Positions 1 to 9,929 are shown, counted from the first letter of the stretch. The stretch is 64,000 nucleotides of DNA from Pontibacter sp. SGAir0037 (GCF_005491705.1 NZ_CP028092.1:4340001-4404000); one strand, 5' to 3'. A program made the numbers and translations. The notes: generated by a model not told the origin, from the letters alone.

Positions 1-207
1 GTACCCGATACGGATCCGCTTAAGTTTTACAAAAGAATAACACAAGTAGCCAAAGAACTACTACATAAAGGCGGACATTTGTACTTTGAAATTAATGAAC
101 GCTATGGTGCGGAAACCTGTGCCTTTCTGCTGCAGGAAGGATATACACAGGCTGAAGTGAAGCAGGACCTGTTTCAGAAAGACAGAATAGTAGTGGCTAC
201 CCTATAG
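1..207 (+). CDS. prmC: PrmC release factor glutamine methyltransferase, C-terminal fragment
   Basis: The first 68 codons, in frame from base 1 to a TAG at 205-207, read as the C-terminus of a class I SAM-dependent methyltransferase. The segment around LDFY-like PLKFYKRI, followed by GGHLYFEINERYG and a final QKDRIVVA, fits the end of PrmC/HemK, which methylates the glutamine of the GGQ motif in release factors RF1 and RF2. The catalytic NPPY motif would lie upstream of the window, so the assignment rests on the tail only. The gene is cut by the window edge, not broken. It is followed by about 230 bp without a gene. Confidence 0.75.
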   Translation, partial: VPDTDPLKFYKRITQVAKELLHKGGHLYFEINERYGAETCAFLLQEGYTQAEVKQDLFQKDRIVVATL

Positions 208-436
208 CATTCATCTTTAGACTTTTAATGTCATCATTAGCTTAGTTTTTTTAGCAAATTATAGTAATAAATATATTTAAATTCCTATCTTTAATTCAAA
301 GATGTGGCAGGCTTTTTTTACTACAAGAAGTTTTAATAGTATATTGCTATGATTTTGAAGCGGTAAAAGCAGAGCAACTGATCTAAAAACAAAGCTCATT
401 CAATAACTATAAAGGCACAGGTTTAACAGACACATA
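208..436. other. AT-rich intergenic region before galE
   Basis: This gap between prmC and galE is AT-rich and holds no ORF of note. It must contain the galE-rfbB-rfbA promoter, but I see no clean TTTG/TAnnTTTG pair. No hairpin with a T-tract was recognised after prmC. Confidence 0.5.
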
Positions 437-1468
437 ATGAAGAAAATTTTAGTAACAGGTGGAGCTGGTTATATAGGTTCTCATACAGTGGTAGAACTGC
501 AGGAGGCGGGTTATGCGCCTATTATTATAGATAACTTTTCTAATTCAGAGGAAAGTGCTTTGGAAGGTATTGCAGCTATTCTGGGGAAAGAGATACCTTG
601 CTACAGAGTAGATTGCACCGACGCTGTGGCTATGAGACAAGTGTTTGAGCAGGAGCAGGATATACAGGGAGTTATTCATTTTGCGGCTTACAAAGCTGTA
701 GGAGAGTCGGTAGCAGAACCGCTGAAGTACTACCACAACAATGTGGGCTCGCTGGTTGCCCTGTTGCAGGTAATGAGTGAGTTTAACGTATATAACCTCG
801 TGTTCTCTTCTTCCTGTACGGTGTATGGTATACCTGATAAACTTCCTGTTACGGAACAAACGCCGGTACAGAAAGCGAACTCTCCGTACGGCAACACGAA
901 AAAGATTTGTGAGGAAATTCTCTCAGACCTTGCTGCCAGTGGAGCGGAAATGAATTCTATCGCGCTGCGTTACTTTAACCCGATTGGCGCACATCCTTCT
1001 GCCCGTATAGGGGAATTGCCACTAGGCGTTCCAAGCAACCTGGTGCCTTTTATTACACAAACAGCCATTGGCATACGGGAGCAAGTAACCGTTTTCGGTA
1101 GCGACTACGATACCCCCGACGGCACCTGTATCCGGGATTATGTGCACGTGGTAGACCTGGCAAAGGCGCATGTGGTAGCAATAGACAGACTGCTGGAGGG
1201 AAAGGTAGATAAGCTGGAATTCTATAATGTAGGTACCGGTAACGGTAATACTGTGCTGGAAGCCATCCAGGCATTTGAGCTGGCAACAGGCGTGAAGCTG
1301 AATTATAAAATAGGACCGCGCCGCGCAGGTGACGTGCCTAAAATATATGCCGATGTAACCAAAGCAACAGAAGTGCTTGGCTTTAAAACAACCAGTACGC
1401 TCGAAGAGGCCATGGCAAGCGCCTGGAAATGGCAGGTATCACTTAAAGAATCTACAACAGAAGCTTAA
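437..1468 (+). CDS. galE: UDP-glucose 4-epimerase GalE
   Basis: A 343-residue extended SDR enzyme that interconverts UDP-glucose and UDP-galactose in the cytoplasm, supplying galactose units for surface polysaccharide. The NAD-binding glycine motif GGAGYIGS is at residues 8-15, and the catalytic Y151-x3-K155 lies in SPYGNTK. The SSCTVYG segment before it supplies the catalytic Ser/Thr. The length is typical for GalE (about 340). The stop codon is one base before the rfbB ATG, so the two genes are surely co-transcribed. An alternative of a different UDP-sugar epimerase cannot be fully excluded, but the GalE-type FNPIGAHPS segment supports the call. Confidence 0.93.
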   Translation: MKKILVTGGAGYIGSHTVVELQEAGYAPIIIDNFSNSEESALEGIAAILGKEIPCYRVDCTDAVAMRQVFEQEQDIQGVIHFAAYKAVGESVAEPLKYYHNNVGSLVALLQVMSEFNVYNLVFSSSCTVYGIPDKLPVTEQTPVQKANSPYGNTKKICEEILSDLAASGAEMNSIALRYFNPIGAHPSARIGELPLGVPSNLVPFITQTAIGIREQVTVFGSDYDTPDGTCIRDYVHVVDLAKAHVVAIDRLLEGKVDKLEFYNVGTGNGNTVLEAIQAFELATGVKLNYKIGPRRAGDVPKIYADVTKATEVLGFKTTSTLEEAMASAWKWQVSLKESTTEA

Positions 1469-1469
1469 T

Positions 1470-2519
1470 ATGAAAATTTTAATCACAGGTGGAGCGGGCT
1501 TTATCGGCTCTCATGTAGTAAGGCTATTTGTAAATAAGTACCCTGACTACCAAATATTTAATCTGGATAAACTTACCTATGCCGGTAATCTGGCAAACCT
1601 GGCGGATATTGAGGAAAAAGAAAACTACCAGTTTCTGAAGGGCGATATTGTAGATGCTGACTGGCTGGACGAGATATTTACAACCTATAAATTTGATGCT
1701 GTTGTACACCTGGCTGCTGAGTCGCATGTAGATCGTTCTATTACAGACCCGCTTGCCTTTGTGCAGACAAACGTTATTGGTACGGTGAACCTGCTCAATA
1801 CGGCCCGTAAGCACTGGAAAGAAAATCTGCAGGACCACCTATTTTACCATATTTCTACCGATGAGGTATATGGTTCGCTAGGAGAGGATGGCCTCTTTAC
1901 AGAGGAAACCGCTTATGATCCACGCTCACCTTATTCTGCTTCTAAAGCCAGTTCTGATCATTTTGTAAGAGCCTACTACCATACCTACGGCCTGCATGTA
2001 AAGGTATCGAACTGCTCTAACAACTATGGCCCAAATCACTTTCCCGAGAAGCTGATCCCATTGGCTATCCATAACATTAAAAATGAAAAGCCTGTGCCGG
2101 TGTACGGCAAAGGCGAAAATATCCGCGACTGGTTGTATGTGCTCGATCATGCCCGTGCCATCGATGTTATCTTCCACGAAGGTAAAGTGGGCGACACCTA
2201 CAATATTGGGGGTATAAATGAATGGCGTAATATCGACCTGATAGAGCTGCTGTGTGATGTAATGGACGAAAAGCTGGGCAGAGAGAAAGGACAGTCCCGC
2301 CAGCTGATCACTTTTGTAAAAGACCGTGCCGGACATGATTTGCGCTATGCCATTGATTCTTCGAAACTGGTAAACGAGCTGGGCTGGAAGCCTTCTGTAA
2401 CGTTTGAAGAAGGCCTTGCCAAAACCGTAGACTGGTACCTGCAAAATTCGGAGTGGCTGGATAATGTTACTTCGGGCAATTACCAGTCTTACTACGAGCA
2501 GCAGTATGTAAATCGCTAA
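1470..2519 (+). CDS. rfbB: dTDP-glucose 4,6-dehydratase RfbB
   Basis: A 349-residue extended SDR that dehydrates dTDP-glucose to dTDP-4-keto-6-deoxyglucose, the second step toward dTDP-rhamnose and related sugars. It starts with GGAGFIGSHVV, carries the dehydratase-specific TDEVYG motif whose Asp and Glu act in catalysis, and has Y155-x3-K159 in YSASKAS. I chose the ATG at 1470 because it gives the normal MKILITGGAGFIGS start. An in-frame upstream ATG at 1377 would lie deep inside galE. The gene is translationally close to galE and is followed about 100 bp later by rfbA, which makes its substrate. rfbC and rfbD are not in the window. Confidence 0.94.
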   Translation: MKILITGGAGFIGSHVVRLFVNKYPDYQIFNLDKLTYAGNLANLADIEEKENYQFLKGDIVDADWLDEIFTTYKFDAVVHLAAESHVDRSITDPLAFVQTNVIGTVNLLNTARKHWKENLQDHLFYHISTDEVYGSLGEDGLFTEETAYDPRSPYSASKASSDHFVRAYYHTYGLHVKVSNCSNNYGPNHFPEKLIPLAIHNIKNEKPVPVYGKGENIRDWLYVLDHARAIDVIFHEGKVGDTYNIGGINEWRNIDLIELLCDVMDEKLGREKGQSRQLITFVKDRAGHDLRYAIDSSKLVNELGWKPSVTFEEGLAKTVDWYLQNSEWLDNVTSGNYQSYYEQQYVNR

Positions 2520-2617
2520 GGCGGTAATTTAAACTCAAAAATCCTGAATCAGAAATTGTTGTAGAGGTTGGCAAGCGGAGAGGTAGAGCAGCAATTAAAT
2601 AAGAACCAATCAAAACC

Positions 2618-3478
2618 ATGAAGGGAATCATACTTGCCGGAGGCTCTGGTACCAGGCTTCACCCGCTTACCTTGGCTGTTAGTAAACAACTAATGCCTGT
2701 TTACGACAAACCTATGATCTATTATCCGCTGTCTACGCTGATGCTGGCCGGTATAAAAGATATCCTGATTATTTCGACACCGCACGATCTGCCTTTGTTT
2801 GAGCGCTTGTTAGGCGATGGTAGCCACTTAGGCTGCAGCTTTAGCTATGCGGTGCAGGAGGAGCCAAACGGCCTGGCGCAGGCATTTGTAATCGGTGAAG
2901 AGTTTGTAGGCAGCGATAAAGCAGCATTAATATTGGGCGATAATATTTTCTATGGTTCCGGTATGAGTAAACTGCTGCAGAGCAACAACAACCCGGACGG
3001 CGGTGTGGTGTATGCCTACCATGTGCACGATCCGGAGCGTTACGGGGTGGTAGAATTTGATGCAAGTAATGTGGCCATTTCTATAGAGGAGAAGCCAAAG
3101 CAGCCGAAGTCTCATTATGCTGTTCCCGGCTTGTATTTCTACGACAACGATGTAATTGATATTGCAAAGAACCTGGAACCAAGCCCTCGTGGAGAGTACG
3201 AGATTACGGATGTAAATAAAGAGTATCTGCGCCGGGGAAAGCTGAAGGTAGGTATACTGGATCGTGGTACAGCCTGGCTCGATACAGGTACGATTCAGTC
3301 GCTGATGCAGGCTGCTACTTTTGTGCAGGTAGTAGAGGAGCGGCAGGGGCTTAAGATCGGTAGTATCGAAGAAGTAGCCTATCGCATGGGTTTTATTGAT
3401 GCCGAGCAGCTGCAGCGTATAGCAGAACCTTTGCGCAAAAGCGGTTATGGCGAATATCTGCTGAGTATTTTAAAATAA
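2618..3478 (+). CDS. rfbA: Glucose-1-phosphate thymidylyltransferase RfbA
   Basis: A 286-residue nucleotidyltransferase that joins glucose-1-phosphate and dTTP to give dTDP-glucose, the substrate of the preceding rfbB product. The N-terminal [13 protein letters not shown] signature (residues 6-18) binds the nucleotide, GDNIFYG carries the metal-binding Asp, and [19 protein letters not shown] is the typical sugar-binding stretch. The length of about 290 matches RmlA/RfbA. It is the last gene of the galE-rfbB-rfbA unit, and a hairpin with a T-run follows at 3501-3529. Regulation by dTDP-rhamnose feedback is known for the family and not visible here. Confidence 0.95.
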   Translation: MKGIILAGGSGTRLHPLTLAVSKQLMPVYDKPMIYYPLSTLMLAGIKDILIISTPHDLPLFERLLGDGSHLGCSFSYAVQEEPNGLAQAFVIGEEFVGSDKAALILGDNIFYGSGMSKLLQSNNNPDGGVVYAYHVHDPERYGVVEFDASNVAISIEEKPKQPKSHYAVPGLYFYDNDVIDIAKNLEPSPRGEYEITDVNKEYLRRGKLKVGILDRGTAWLDTGTIQSLMQAATFVQVVEERQGLKIGSIEEVAYRMGFIDAEQLQRIAEPLRKSGYGEYLLSILK

Positions 3479-3500
3479 AGGCCAGTAATAGGCAAAGAAG

Positions 3501-3529
3501 AGGCTGTTCAGGTTTGAGCAGCCTTTTTT
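3501..3529 (+). terminator. Intrinsic terminator after rfbA
   Basis: AGGCTG pairs with CAGCCT, with a further TCA/TGA pairing inside across a single mismatch pair, and six Ts follow. It lies 22 bp after the rfbA stop and 17 bp before the convergent chrA stop, so it may serve both directions. Confidence 0.75.
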
Positions 3530-3545
3530 ATAGCACCGCGCTCCC

Positions 3546-4715
3546 TTATACCACAAACCCCAGCACCAGCCCGCCGAGAATCAGAAGTGGGGCTGGTACC
3601 TTTGTAAACATGAGCAGGGCAAAGGTGGCGGCTACAACAAATATGTTCAAGTAGCTGGGGTCGAGGGGGCGAAACAGCAGAATTGCTGCAGCCATTACCA
3701 TCCCCGTGCTTACAGCACTGATGCCTTCCAGCGAAGCCCGTATAACACGGTATTTTTTTAGCTCATCCCAAAAACGAATTACAAAGAAGATAAGGAAAGT
3801 GCCTGGCAGGAAGATGCCCACCGTTGCAACAATAGAACCTAGCAGTTGCCCTCCAATACCGTGGCTGCGCATAGACAGTGCACCAATATAAGAGCAGAAA
3901 GAGAACACTGGACCGGGGAGCGCCTGCATAATAGCATAACCTGAAAGAAATTCCTGGCCGCTGAGGTAATGCTTAAAATCAACGAACTCGGTATACATCA
4001 GCGGGATAAGCACTTGCCCGCCACCAAAGATCAGGCTGCCATTCCGGTAAAAGTTCTCGAACAAACGAACAGGCAAACTGTTTGTAGCCTTGCCTACCAC
4101 GGCGGCAGTTATCAGTACGGCGCCAAACAAGATAAAATTTGCCCACTGTATATGTATCTTGTTTTTAGGTTCCAGCGGATGCCTTTTAAACCGGAAAGCC
4201 GTGACTGCCCCACCGGCAAGCAGCAGCACCGGGAAAATCCAGGGAGAGTTAAAGAAATAGGCTATAATGGCTGATATTACCATGATAACAGTAGCTGTTT
4301 TGGTATGAATAACTTTTAAACCGATCATGTAGGCGGCATAGCAGACAAAGCCAACGGCCATGGGTTGTATGATCCGTAAAAAGTGAAGCGATATGTTTTG
4401 CTCCTGCAGGTAATTGATGGTAACGGCTGCGGCCGTCATTACAATAGTGGCTGGCAGTAACCAAACGATCAGGGTCAGATAAGCCAGGTTTGGGCCACCT
4501 ATTTTAAAGCCTATAGCCGTAACAGTCTGGGTAGAAGTAGGGCCGGGAAGAATCTGGCAGAGGGCATTAAGCTCTATCAGCTCCTGCTCTGTAAGGTAGC
4601 GGCGCTTATCTACCAGTAGCTTAAACATCATGGCAATGTGAGCCTGCGGACCTCCGAAAGCCGTTAAGGCCAGAACCAGAACATCTTTCAGGAAAATATA
4701 GTAGCGCAAACTCAT
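3546..4715 (-). CDS. chrA: Chromate transporter ChrA family (two CHR halves)
   Basis: A 389-residue polytopic membrane protein with two homologous CHR halves. The first has TAFGGPQAHIAMM near residues 18-30 and a QILPGPTSTQ loop. The second has FGGGQVLIPLM and ALPGPVFSF. In characterised members of the long ChrA family these proteins export chromate across the inner membrane, driven by the proton gradient; substrate in this organism is inference. The gene stands alone between convergent rfbA and an upstream oxygenase gene on the same strand that has its own terminator. No regulator of the ChrB type is nearby. Confidence 0.88.
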   Translation of the reverse strand: MSLRYYIFLKDVLVLALTAFGGPQAHIAMMFKLLVDKRRYLTEQELIELNALCQILPGPTSTQTVTAIGFKIGGPNLAYLTLIVWLLPATIVMTAAAVTINYLQEQNISLHFLRIIQPMAVGFVCYAAYMIGLKVIHTKTATVIMVISAIIAYFFNSPWIFPVLLLAGGAVTAFRFKRHPLEPKNKIHIQWANFILFGAVLITAAVVGKATNSLPVRLFENFYRNGSLIFGGGQVLIPLMYTEFVDFKHYLSGQEFLSGYAIMQALPGPVFSFCSYIGALSMRSHGIGGQLLGSIVATVGIFLPGTFLIFFVIRFWDELKKYRVIRASLEGISAVSTGMVMAAAILLFRPLDPSYLNIFVVAATFALLMFTKVPAPLLILGGLVLGFVV

Positions 4716-4730
4716 ACCTTAAATATAAAA

Positions 4731-4760
4731 AAGAGAGACGACCTTGCTGCCATCTCTCTT
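4731..4760 (-). terminator. Intrinsic terminator after the 2OG-Fe(II) oxygenase gene
   Basis: An 8-bp stem AAGAGAGA/TCTCTCTT with a 14-nt loop. Read on the minus strand it is followed by TTTTTATATTT, 24 bp after the oxygenase stop codon. It also separates this gene from chrA, whose start is 16 bp further on. Confidence 0.65.
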
Positions 4761-4784
4761 AATTGTTTTATGCAAATACCGAAA

Positions 4785-5768
4785 TTAAGCCTTTTTCAGC
4801 CCAAGCTCAATCAGGCGTTCGTTCAGGAACTCGCCTGCCGTAGCATCCGGGTAAGCCTTAGGGTTCTGCTCGTTTATGCAGCTCTCAAGGCAGGTAAGGT
4901 CCATTTCGGAGCGTGGGTGCATAAAGAACGGAATAGAATAGCGCGAAGTATGCATCAGCTCACGTGGCGGGTTTACCACCCGGTGAATAGTAGACTTCAG
5001 CTTGTTATTGGTGTGGCGGGCCAGCATATCGCCAACGTTTACCACTACCTGCTCTGGCAGCGCTGTAATCGGAATCCATTTGCCATCGCGGCGCAGTACT
5101 TGCAGGCCATCTGCACTGGCACCCATCAGCAGGGTAATCAGGTTAATATCGCCATGCTCTGCAGCGCGTACTGCATCGGCAGGCACGCTATCCGGGTCTT
5201 CTATCGGGAAGTAGTGGATAGGGCGCAGAATGCTGTTGCCATACTTCACTTTCTCATCGAAATAATTTTCCGGCAGCTCCAGGTGCAAAGCAATTGCGCG
5301 CAGTACCTGCTTGCCCGCAGCCTCTAGTTTACTGTAAGCTTCTAATGTAACTTCTTTCAGCTCCGGAACTTCTTCAGGCCAGATATTGGCAGGATATTCT
5401 TCTTTGATAGGATCTGAGTCTGGAATACCTTCCAAATCCTGGCCTACATGGTAGAACTCCTTTAAATCGCCGGTGTTAAAACCTTTTGCTTTTTCTCTTC
5501 CCTTGCCTACGTAGCCACGCTGGCCGGCAAGCTCCAGTACTTCATACTTTTGCTTAATCTCGTCTGGCAGGGCAAAGAATTTCTTAACAGTAGCATACAG
5601 TCTTTCGGTAAGGTCATCGCTTAGGCCATGGTTGCGCAAAGCAATAAAACCGATGTTCTGGTAGGCGTCGCCCAGCTTCTTCACAAATTGCGCTCTTTGT
5701 TCGGCATCGCCTGATGTAAAATCGGCAAGGTCCAGAGAAGGAACCTCATCAAATAATATTTCGCTCAT
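4785..5768 (-). CDS. Isopenicillin N synthase family 2OG-Fe(II) dioxygenase
   Basis: A 327-residue protein of the DIOX_N plus 2OG-Fe(II) oxygenase architecture. The N-terminal part has the typical GFIALRNHG segment, and the C-terminal jelly roll carries the iron ligands H205-x-D207 in AEHGDINL and a distal His near residue 261 in STIHRVV. The RYSIPFF segment supplies the arginine that binds 2-oxoglutarate. Bacterial proteins of this type are widespread and mostly of unknown substrate; I cannot name one. The promoter region of about 100 bp is shared with the divergent lipoprotein gene at 5871. Cytosolic, with no signal peptide. Confidence 0.85.
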   Translation of the reverse strand: MSEILFDEVPSLDLADFTSGDAEQRAQFVKKLGDAYQNIGFIALRNHGLSDDLTERLYATVKKFFALPDEIKQKYEVLELAGQRGYVGKGREKAKGFNTGDLKEFYHVGQDLEGIPDSDPIKEEYPANIWPEEVPELKEVTLEAYSKLEAAGKQVLRAIALHLELPENYFDEKVKYGNSILRPIHYFPIEDPDSVPADAVRAAEHGDINLITLLMGASADGLQVLRRDGKWIPITALPEQVVVNVGDMLARHTNNKLKSTIHRVVNPPRELMHTSRYSIPFFMHPRSEMDLTCLESCINEQNPKAYPDATAGEFLNERLIELGLKKA

Positions 5769-5870
5769 ATTAAAATAGCTGTATACTTTTATGTATTATA
5801 AACGTAGCCGCAATATACATAAAATTCAAATCGCTATTCCATAGCTATAGCTAAACCAGATATCTAGCTC

Positions 5871-6701
5871 ATGAAAAAAACATATTTTTTAGTTGCTGCT
5901 GCTTTTTTAGTGGGGATGTCAGCCTGCGATACTACAAGACCGGCACAAGAAGCTGATACTAGGGCAACAGTAGTAAGAACAGCGCCTTCGCCAGCCGGGG
6001 ATGTAATGAATAGCAATGGACTGCGGGTATACGCATTTAACGATTCGCAGCCTTACCCGGAGTCGCAGCTACGCCTGATTGTGCCGGCTGCAGGAGGCAG
6101 GGCAGAGGCAGGTGCCGTAGAGTTTGTCTACGATGTTTCTAATTTCCAGCTCTCCCGCATGACGCCCCACTCCAATGCAGAGCACCTGGCAAATTCACAG
6201 GAAGGGCAGCATATTCATAACATTGTAGACAACGAGCCTTATACCGCTCATTACGAAACTACTTTTACAAAAGAGATTTCGGAAGGAGACCATGTGATAC
6301 TCTCTTTCCTCTCCAGGTCTTACCACGAAAGTCTGAAGCACCAGAATGCCTATGACCTGCGTGTGGTTACCGTAGGCAACCCGAAGCAGAGGATCAATTT
6401 TGACGTTAACGCACCGCACATGTTCTATAGCAGGCCCAAAGGAGAATATATAGGGGCAGATGCAGAGCATATTATGCTCGATTTTTACCTGGTAAATACA
6501 ACGCTTGCATCAAACGGAAACAAAGTAAGGGCTACTATCAACGGAACGGAATTTATGCTGGATAAATGGATGCCCCACATTATAGAAGGTCTTCCTATGG
6601 GTGAGAATACCATTAAACTGGAACTGCTTGACAAGAATGGAAAAGTTATGCCAGGGCCTTATAACAGCGTTGAGCGCACTATAACGTTACGCGCAGAATA
6701 G
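5871..6701 (+). CDS. Conserved lipoprotein of unknown function
   Basis: A 276-residue protein with a lipoprotein signal: a hydrophobic stretch ending in GMSAC with the lipid-carrying Cys near residue 19. The mature part is a single globular region without recognised catalytic motif. Its C-terminal two thirds (HMFYSRPKGEY, VRATINGTEFMLDKW) read as a beta-rich, Ig-like fold, which is inference. I do not recognise the family. It is divergent from the oxygenase gene and convergent with floA, from which it is separated by a striking 24-bp perfect inverted repeat. Confidence 0.7.
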   Translation: MKKTYFLVAAAFLVGMSACDTTRPAQEADTRATVVRTAPSPAGDVMNSNGLRVYAFNDSQPYPESQLRLIVPAAGGRAEAGAVEFVYDVSNFQLSRMTPHSNAEHLANSQEGQHIHNIVDNEPYTAHYETTFTKEISEGDHVILSFLSRSYHESLKHQNAYDLRVVTVGNPKQRINFDVNAPHMFYSRPKGEYIGADAEHIMLDFYLVNTTLASNGNKVRATINGTEFMLDKWMPHIIEGLPMGENTIKLELLDKNGKVMPGPYNSVERTITLRAE

Positions 6702-6726
6702 TACTGCTCTTTATGGCATGCAAAGT

Positions 6727-6786
6727 CCCTGAAATTGGCAAGTCCCGCTATTCAATAAAGAGTAGCGGGACTTGCCAATTTCAGGG
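6727..6786. repeat. 24-bp perfect inverted repeat between convergent genes
   Basis: The left arm at 6727-6750 and the right arm at 6763-6786 are exact reverse complements over 24 bp, around a 12-nt AT-rich loop. It sits between the convergent stops of the lipoprotein gene and floA, ending 13 bp from the floA stop. Neither side is followed by a T-tract, unlike the other terminators here, so it is either a long hairpin 3' end or a recombination remnant. Confidence 0.85.
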
Positions 6787-6798
6787 GCTAAAAGGCAA

Positions 6799-7791
6799 CT
6801 ACTTGTCGTCTTTGGATCTGTTTGCGTTTTGGTTTGAAGGGCTCGCAATCGAATTGCGCATATCGGTATCGGACTGGATATTCTGCATTTTATAGTAATC
6901 CATAATGCCCAGGTTACCGCTTCTGAAAGCAGCTGAGATAGCCTGCGGAATTTCTACTTCAGCCGCAATTACAGAGGCGCGTGCCTCCTGGGCTTTCGCT
7001 TTCATTTCCTGTTCTACGGCAACAGCCATGGCACGACGTTCTTCTGCTTTTGCCTCTGCTACTTTTAAATCGGCTCCAGCCTGGTCTATCTGTAGCTTTG
7101 CGCCAATGTTTTCACCCACATCAATATCGGCAATATCAATGGAGAGTATTTCGTAAGCTGTACCGGCATCCAGTCCTTTTTGTAGTACCAGTTTAGAAAT
7201 AATATCCGGATTCTCCAGCACGCTCTTGTGTGAAGCAGATGAGCCGATAGAGGTAACAATGCCTTCGCCAACACGGGCCAGGATAGTCTCTTCGCCTGCA
7301 CCGCCTACCAGCTGCATAATGTTGGCGCGCACGGTTACACGGGCTTTGGCAATTAATTGTATACCATCCTGAGCAACGGCAGCCACATTAGGAGTGTTGA
7401 TTACTTTAGGGTTTACAGATGTTGTTACCGCTTCGAACACGTTGCGGCCAGCAAGATCGATGGCTGTGGCTTGTTTAAACGAGAGTGGAATATTGGCTTT
7501 GTCGGCTGAGATCAGAGCTTTTATCACATTCGGCACATTGCCACCAGCCAGGTAGTGTGTCTCCAGCTCTGTGGTAGTAACATCTATGCCTGCTTTCGTC
7601 GCGTTGATCATAGAGTTTACAATAAGGCTTGGCGGCACCTTACGGATACGCATAAATACCAGTTCCAGCAGGCCTACCCGCACCCCCGAGAACAAGGCCG
7701 TGATCCAAAGGCTGATCGGAACGAAGTATAAAAATATCATGAGCAGGATGATAGCACCTGCAATCAGAAACAGTAATGAGAAATTTTCCAT
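6799..7791 (-). CDS. floA: Flotillin-like protein FloA
   Basis: A 330-residue membrane scaffold protein. It has one N-terminal hydrophobic hairpin (residues about 5-38), an SPFH/PHB domain, and an Ala/Glu-rich coiled segment ([20 protein letters not shown]) typical of flotillins. FloA organises functional membrane microdomains in bacteria. The [18 protein letters not shown] and [14 protein letters not shown] segments are hallmarks of the bacterial FloA (YqfA) subgroup. It lies 15 bp downstream of an NfeD gene, its usual partner, so the two form an operon. Confidence 0.93.
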   Translation of the reverse strand: MENFSLLFLIAGAIILLMIFLYFVPISLWITALFSGVRVGLLELVFMRIRKVPPSLIVNSMINATKAGIDVTTTELETHYLAGGNVPNVIKALISADKANIPLSFKQATAIDLAGRNVFEAVTTSVNPKVINTPNVAAVAQDGIQLIAKARVTVRANIMQLVGGAGEETILARVGEGIVTSIGSSASHKSVLENPDIISKLVLQKGLDAGTAYEILSIDIADIDVGENIGAKLQIDQAGADLKVAEAKAEERRAMAVAVEQEMKAKAQEARASVIAAEVEIPQAISAAFRSGNLGIMDYYKMQNIQSDTDMRNSIASPSNQNANRSKDDK

Positions 7792-7806
7792 CTGGTTGGT
7801 TAAGAA

Positions 7807-8280
7807 TTAGCTTACTTCTTCGACAATGATCTTATTCTGAGATAAATTAATAATGCGAATGGTGGTATTAGGGGATATAAATTCACCTCTTGTCTGTACC
7901 TCATGAAGCTTCTCATTAAAAGTGGCAGTGCCCTGAGGGCGTAAAGCAGACACAGTTTTGCCTTCTTCGCCAACTTCTAACACGTGCATATTGTCTTCGT
8001 TCACACGGCTTCTGTTGCTTTCGTTTAAGGCAAAGCGGGTCCAGGCATCAGATCTGAAACTATAGAAGAAGGTAACAACAGCCACAAGCGATGAGGCTCC
8101 CAGTATGATATGTCCGGTGGTGGTGCCAAGTGCAGCATATCCAATCCAGATGCCTATACCTGTAAGGGCAAAACCCAGGATACCCACTACGGTAGTACCA
8201 GGCACAAATATCAGCTCTACTATAATCAGAAGCAGACCGATGCAAATCAACAATATTACTGTAACCCAATCTATAAGCAT
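7807..8280 (-). CDS. NfeD-family membrane protein, short form
   Basis: A 157-residue protein with about three N-terminal membrane helices (residues 5-75) and a C-terminal soluble segment of about 70 residues that fits the NfeD OB-fold, with PQGTATFNEKLHEVQTRGEFI as its core. It lacks the ClpP-like protease domain of long NfeD proteins. Short NfeD proteins are known partners of the flotillin/stomatin family, and here floA follows directly. It is the first gene of the pair; a proS terminator lies upstream. Confidence 0.85.
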   Translation of the reverse strand: MLIDWVTVILLICIGLLLIIVELIFVPGTTVVGILGFALTGIGIWIGYAALGTTTGHIILGASSLVAVVTFFYSFRSDAWTRFALNESNRSRVNEDNMHVLEVGEEGKTVSALRPQGTATFNEKLHEVQTRGEFISPNTTIRIINLSQNKIIVEEVS

Positions 8281-8368
8281 GGCTTGGAAATGCTAGTAAG
8301 AGTAAATATAATGAATTTAGTCTTAAATAAACCATATTCATCATATTTTTATACTCACTGCAAATAAA

Positions 8369-8399
8369 AGCGCCACTTCCGGTTTAAGGAAGTGGCGCT
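8369..8399 (-). terminator. Intrinsic terminator after proS
   Basis: AGCGCCACTTCC pairs perfectly with GGAAGTGGCGCT around a 7-nt loop. On the minus strand TTTTATTTG follows. It is about 50 bp after the proS stop and before the nfeD start, so it separates proS from nfeD-floA. Confidence 0.85.
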
Positions 8400-8450
8400 C
8401 ACTGTTTAAATGGTTTTTAGCTCTTGGTGAGCAGTTAAAGTGCTGTGTTA

Positions 8451-9929
8451 TTAATAAGCCTTGGCAAAATAAACACGCTTGTTGGAAGGTTTGCCTGTCA
8501 GCATATCTGTACCTTCTTCTTCGGGCGTATCCAGGGCGATACAGCGAATAGTGGCTTTGGTTTCTTCTTTAATGCGCTCTTCTGTTTCCGGAGTGCCATC
8601 CCAATGAGCCAGTACAAAACCGCCTTTGCCTTCCAGCACCTGCTTAAACTCTTCGTAGCTGTCTACTTTAGTTGTATGTGCTTCTCTGTAAGCCAGGGCT
8701 TTGCTGTAAATATTTTGCTGAATCTCCTCCAGTAGCTCAGGTATGTACGCTGTTAGCGAATCGAACTGCTGAGAGCTCTTTTCTTTTGTATCGCGGCGGG
8801 CCACTTCGGCAGTACCGTTTTCAAGATCGCGGGCTCCTATGGCAATGCGCACAGGCACCCCTTTCAGCTCCCACTCGGCAAACTTAAAGCCGGGGCGCTC
8901 GGTATCGCGGTTGTCGTATTTCACGCTGATACCTTTTGCTTCCAGTTCTTTCTTCAGCTGCAGCACCTTTTCGCTGATCTGGCCTAATTGTTCTTCCCCT
9001 TTGTAAATGGGCACAATTACTACCTGGATAGGAGCCAGCTTTGGAGGCAGCACCAACCCCTCGTCGTCGGAGTGCGCCATAATCAGAGCTCCCATCAAAC
9101 GGGTGCTTACTCCCCATGATGTTCCCCAAACATGCTCCAGGCCTCCTTCTTTGGTGGCAAACTTCACATCGAATGCTTTGGCAAAGTTCTGGCCCAGGAA
9201 GTGAGAAGTACCGGCTTGTAAGGCTTTGCCGTCCTGCATCAGGCCTTCGATACAATACGTGTCTAATGCGCCTGCAAAGCGTTCGTTAGGCGTTTTTACA
9301 CCTCTTACCACTGGCAAAGCAATGTATTGCTCGGCAAAAGTGGCGTATACCTCCAGCATCTGCCTTGTTTCGGCAATAGCTTCATCTGCAGTGGCATGCG
9401 CTGTATGGCCTTCCTGCCACAGGAATTCAGCTGTGCGCAAAAACAGGCGGGTACGCATTTCCCAGCGCACTACGTTTGCCCACTGGTTTACCAGCAAGGG
9501 CAGGTCGCGGTAGCTCTGGATCCAGTTTTTATAAGTGTTCCAGATAATGGCTTCAGAAGTAGGGCGTACAATAAGCTCTTCCTCTAGCCGGGCTGCCGGA
9601 TCCACACGTAGTTTGCCCTTATTATCCGGGTCGGTCTGTAAACGATAGTGTGTTACAACAGCACATTCTTTTGCAAAGCCTTCCGCATTCTGCTCTTCGG
9701 CTTCGAACAAGCTCTTGGGCACGAACAAAGGGAAGTACGCATTTTCATGTCCGGTTGCCTTAAACATGTCGTCTAACACACGCTGCATTTTTTCCCAGAT
9801 GGCATACCCGTATGGTTTAATTACCATACAGCCCCGAACTGCAGAATTCTCAGCTAAACCTGCTTTCTTAACCAGTTCGTTATACCATAAGGAATAGTCT
9901 TCACTTCTTTTTGGTAAGCCTTTGCTCAT
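8451..9929 (-). CDS. proS: Prolyl-tRNA synthetase (ProS type 3)
   Basis: A 492-residue class II aminoacyl-tRNA synthetase that charges tRNA-Pro. The motif 2 region [17 protein letters not shown] and the preceding [15 protein letters not shown] are clear. The anticodon-binding domain ([17 protein letters not shown]) starts near residue 285, and the C-terminal domain follows. The length of about 490 and the absence of an editing INS domain are typical of the archaeal/eukaryotic-like type 3 ProRS common in Bacteroidota. The gene is transcribed alone. Confidence 0.96.
   Translation of the reverse strand: MSKGLPKRSEDYSLWYNELVKKAGLAENSAVRGCMVIKPYGYAIWEKMQRVLDDMFKATGHENAYFPLFVPKSLFEAEEQNAEGFAKECAVVTHYRLQTDPDNKGKLRVDPAARLEEELIVRPTSEAIIWNTYKNWIQSYRDLPLLVNQWANVVRWEMRTRLFLRTAEFLWQEGHTAHATADEAIAETRQMLEVYATFAEQYIALPVVRGVKTPNERFAGALDTYCIEGLMQDGKALQAGTSHFLGQNFAKAFDVKFATKEGGLEHVWGTSWGVSTRLMGALIMAHSDDEGLVLPPKLAPIQVVIVPIYKGEEQLGQISEKVLQLKKELEAKGISVKYDNRDTERPGFKFAEWELKGVPVRIAIGARDLENGTAEVARRDTKEKSSQQFDSLTAYIPELLEEIQQNIYSKALAYREAHTTKVDSYEEFKQVLEGKGGFVLAHWDGTPETEERIKEETKATIRCIALDTPEEEGTDMLTGKPSNKRVYFAKAY

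Noticed and set aside
1926..2444. A 172-codon frame antisense to rfbB
   Set aside because: Fully overlapped by a well-supported enzyme gene.
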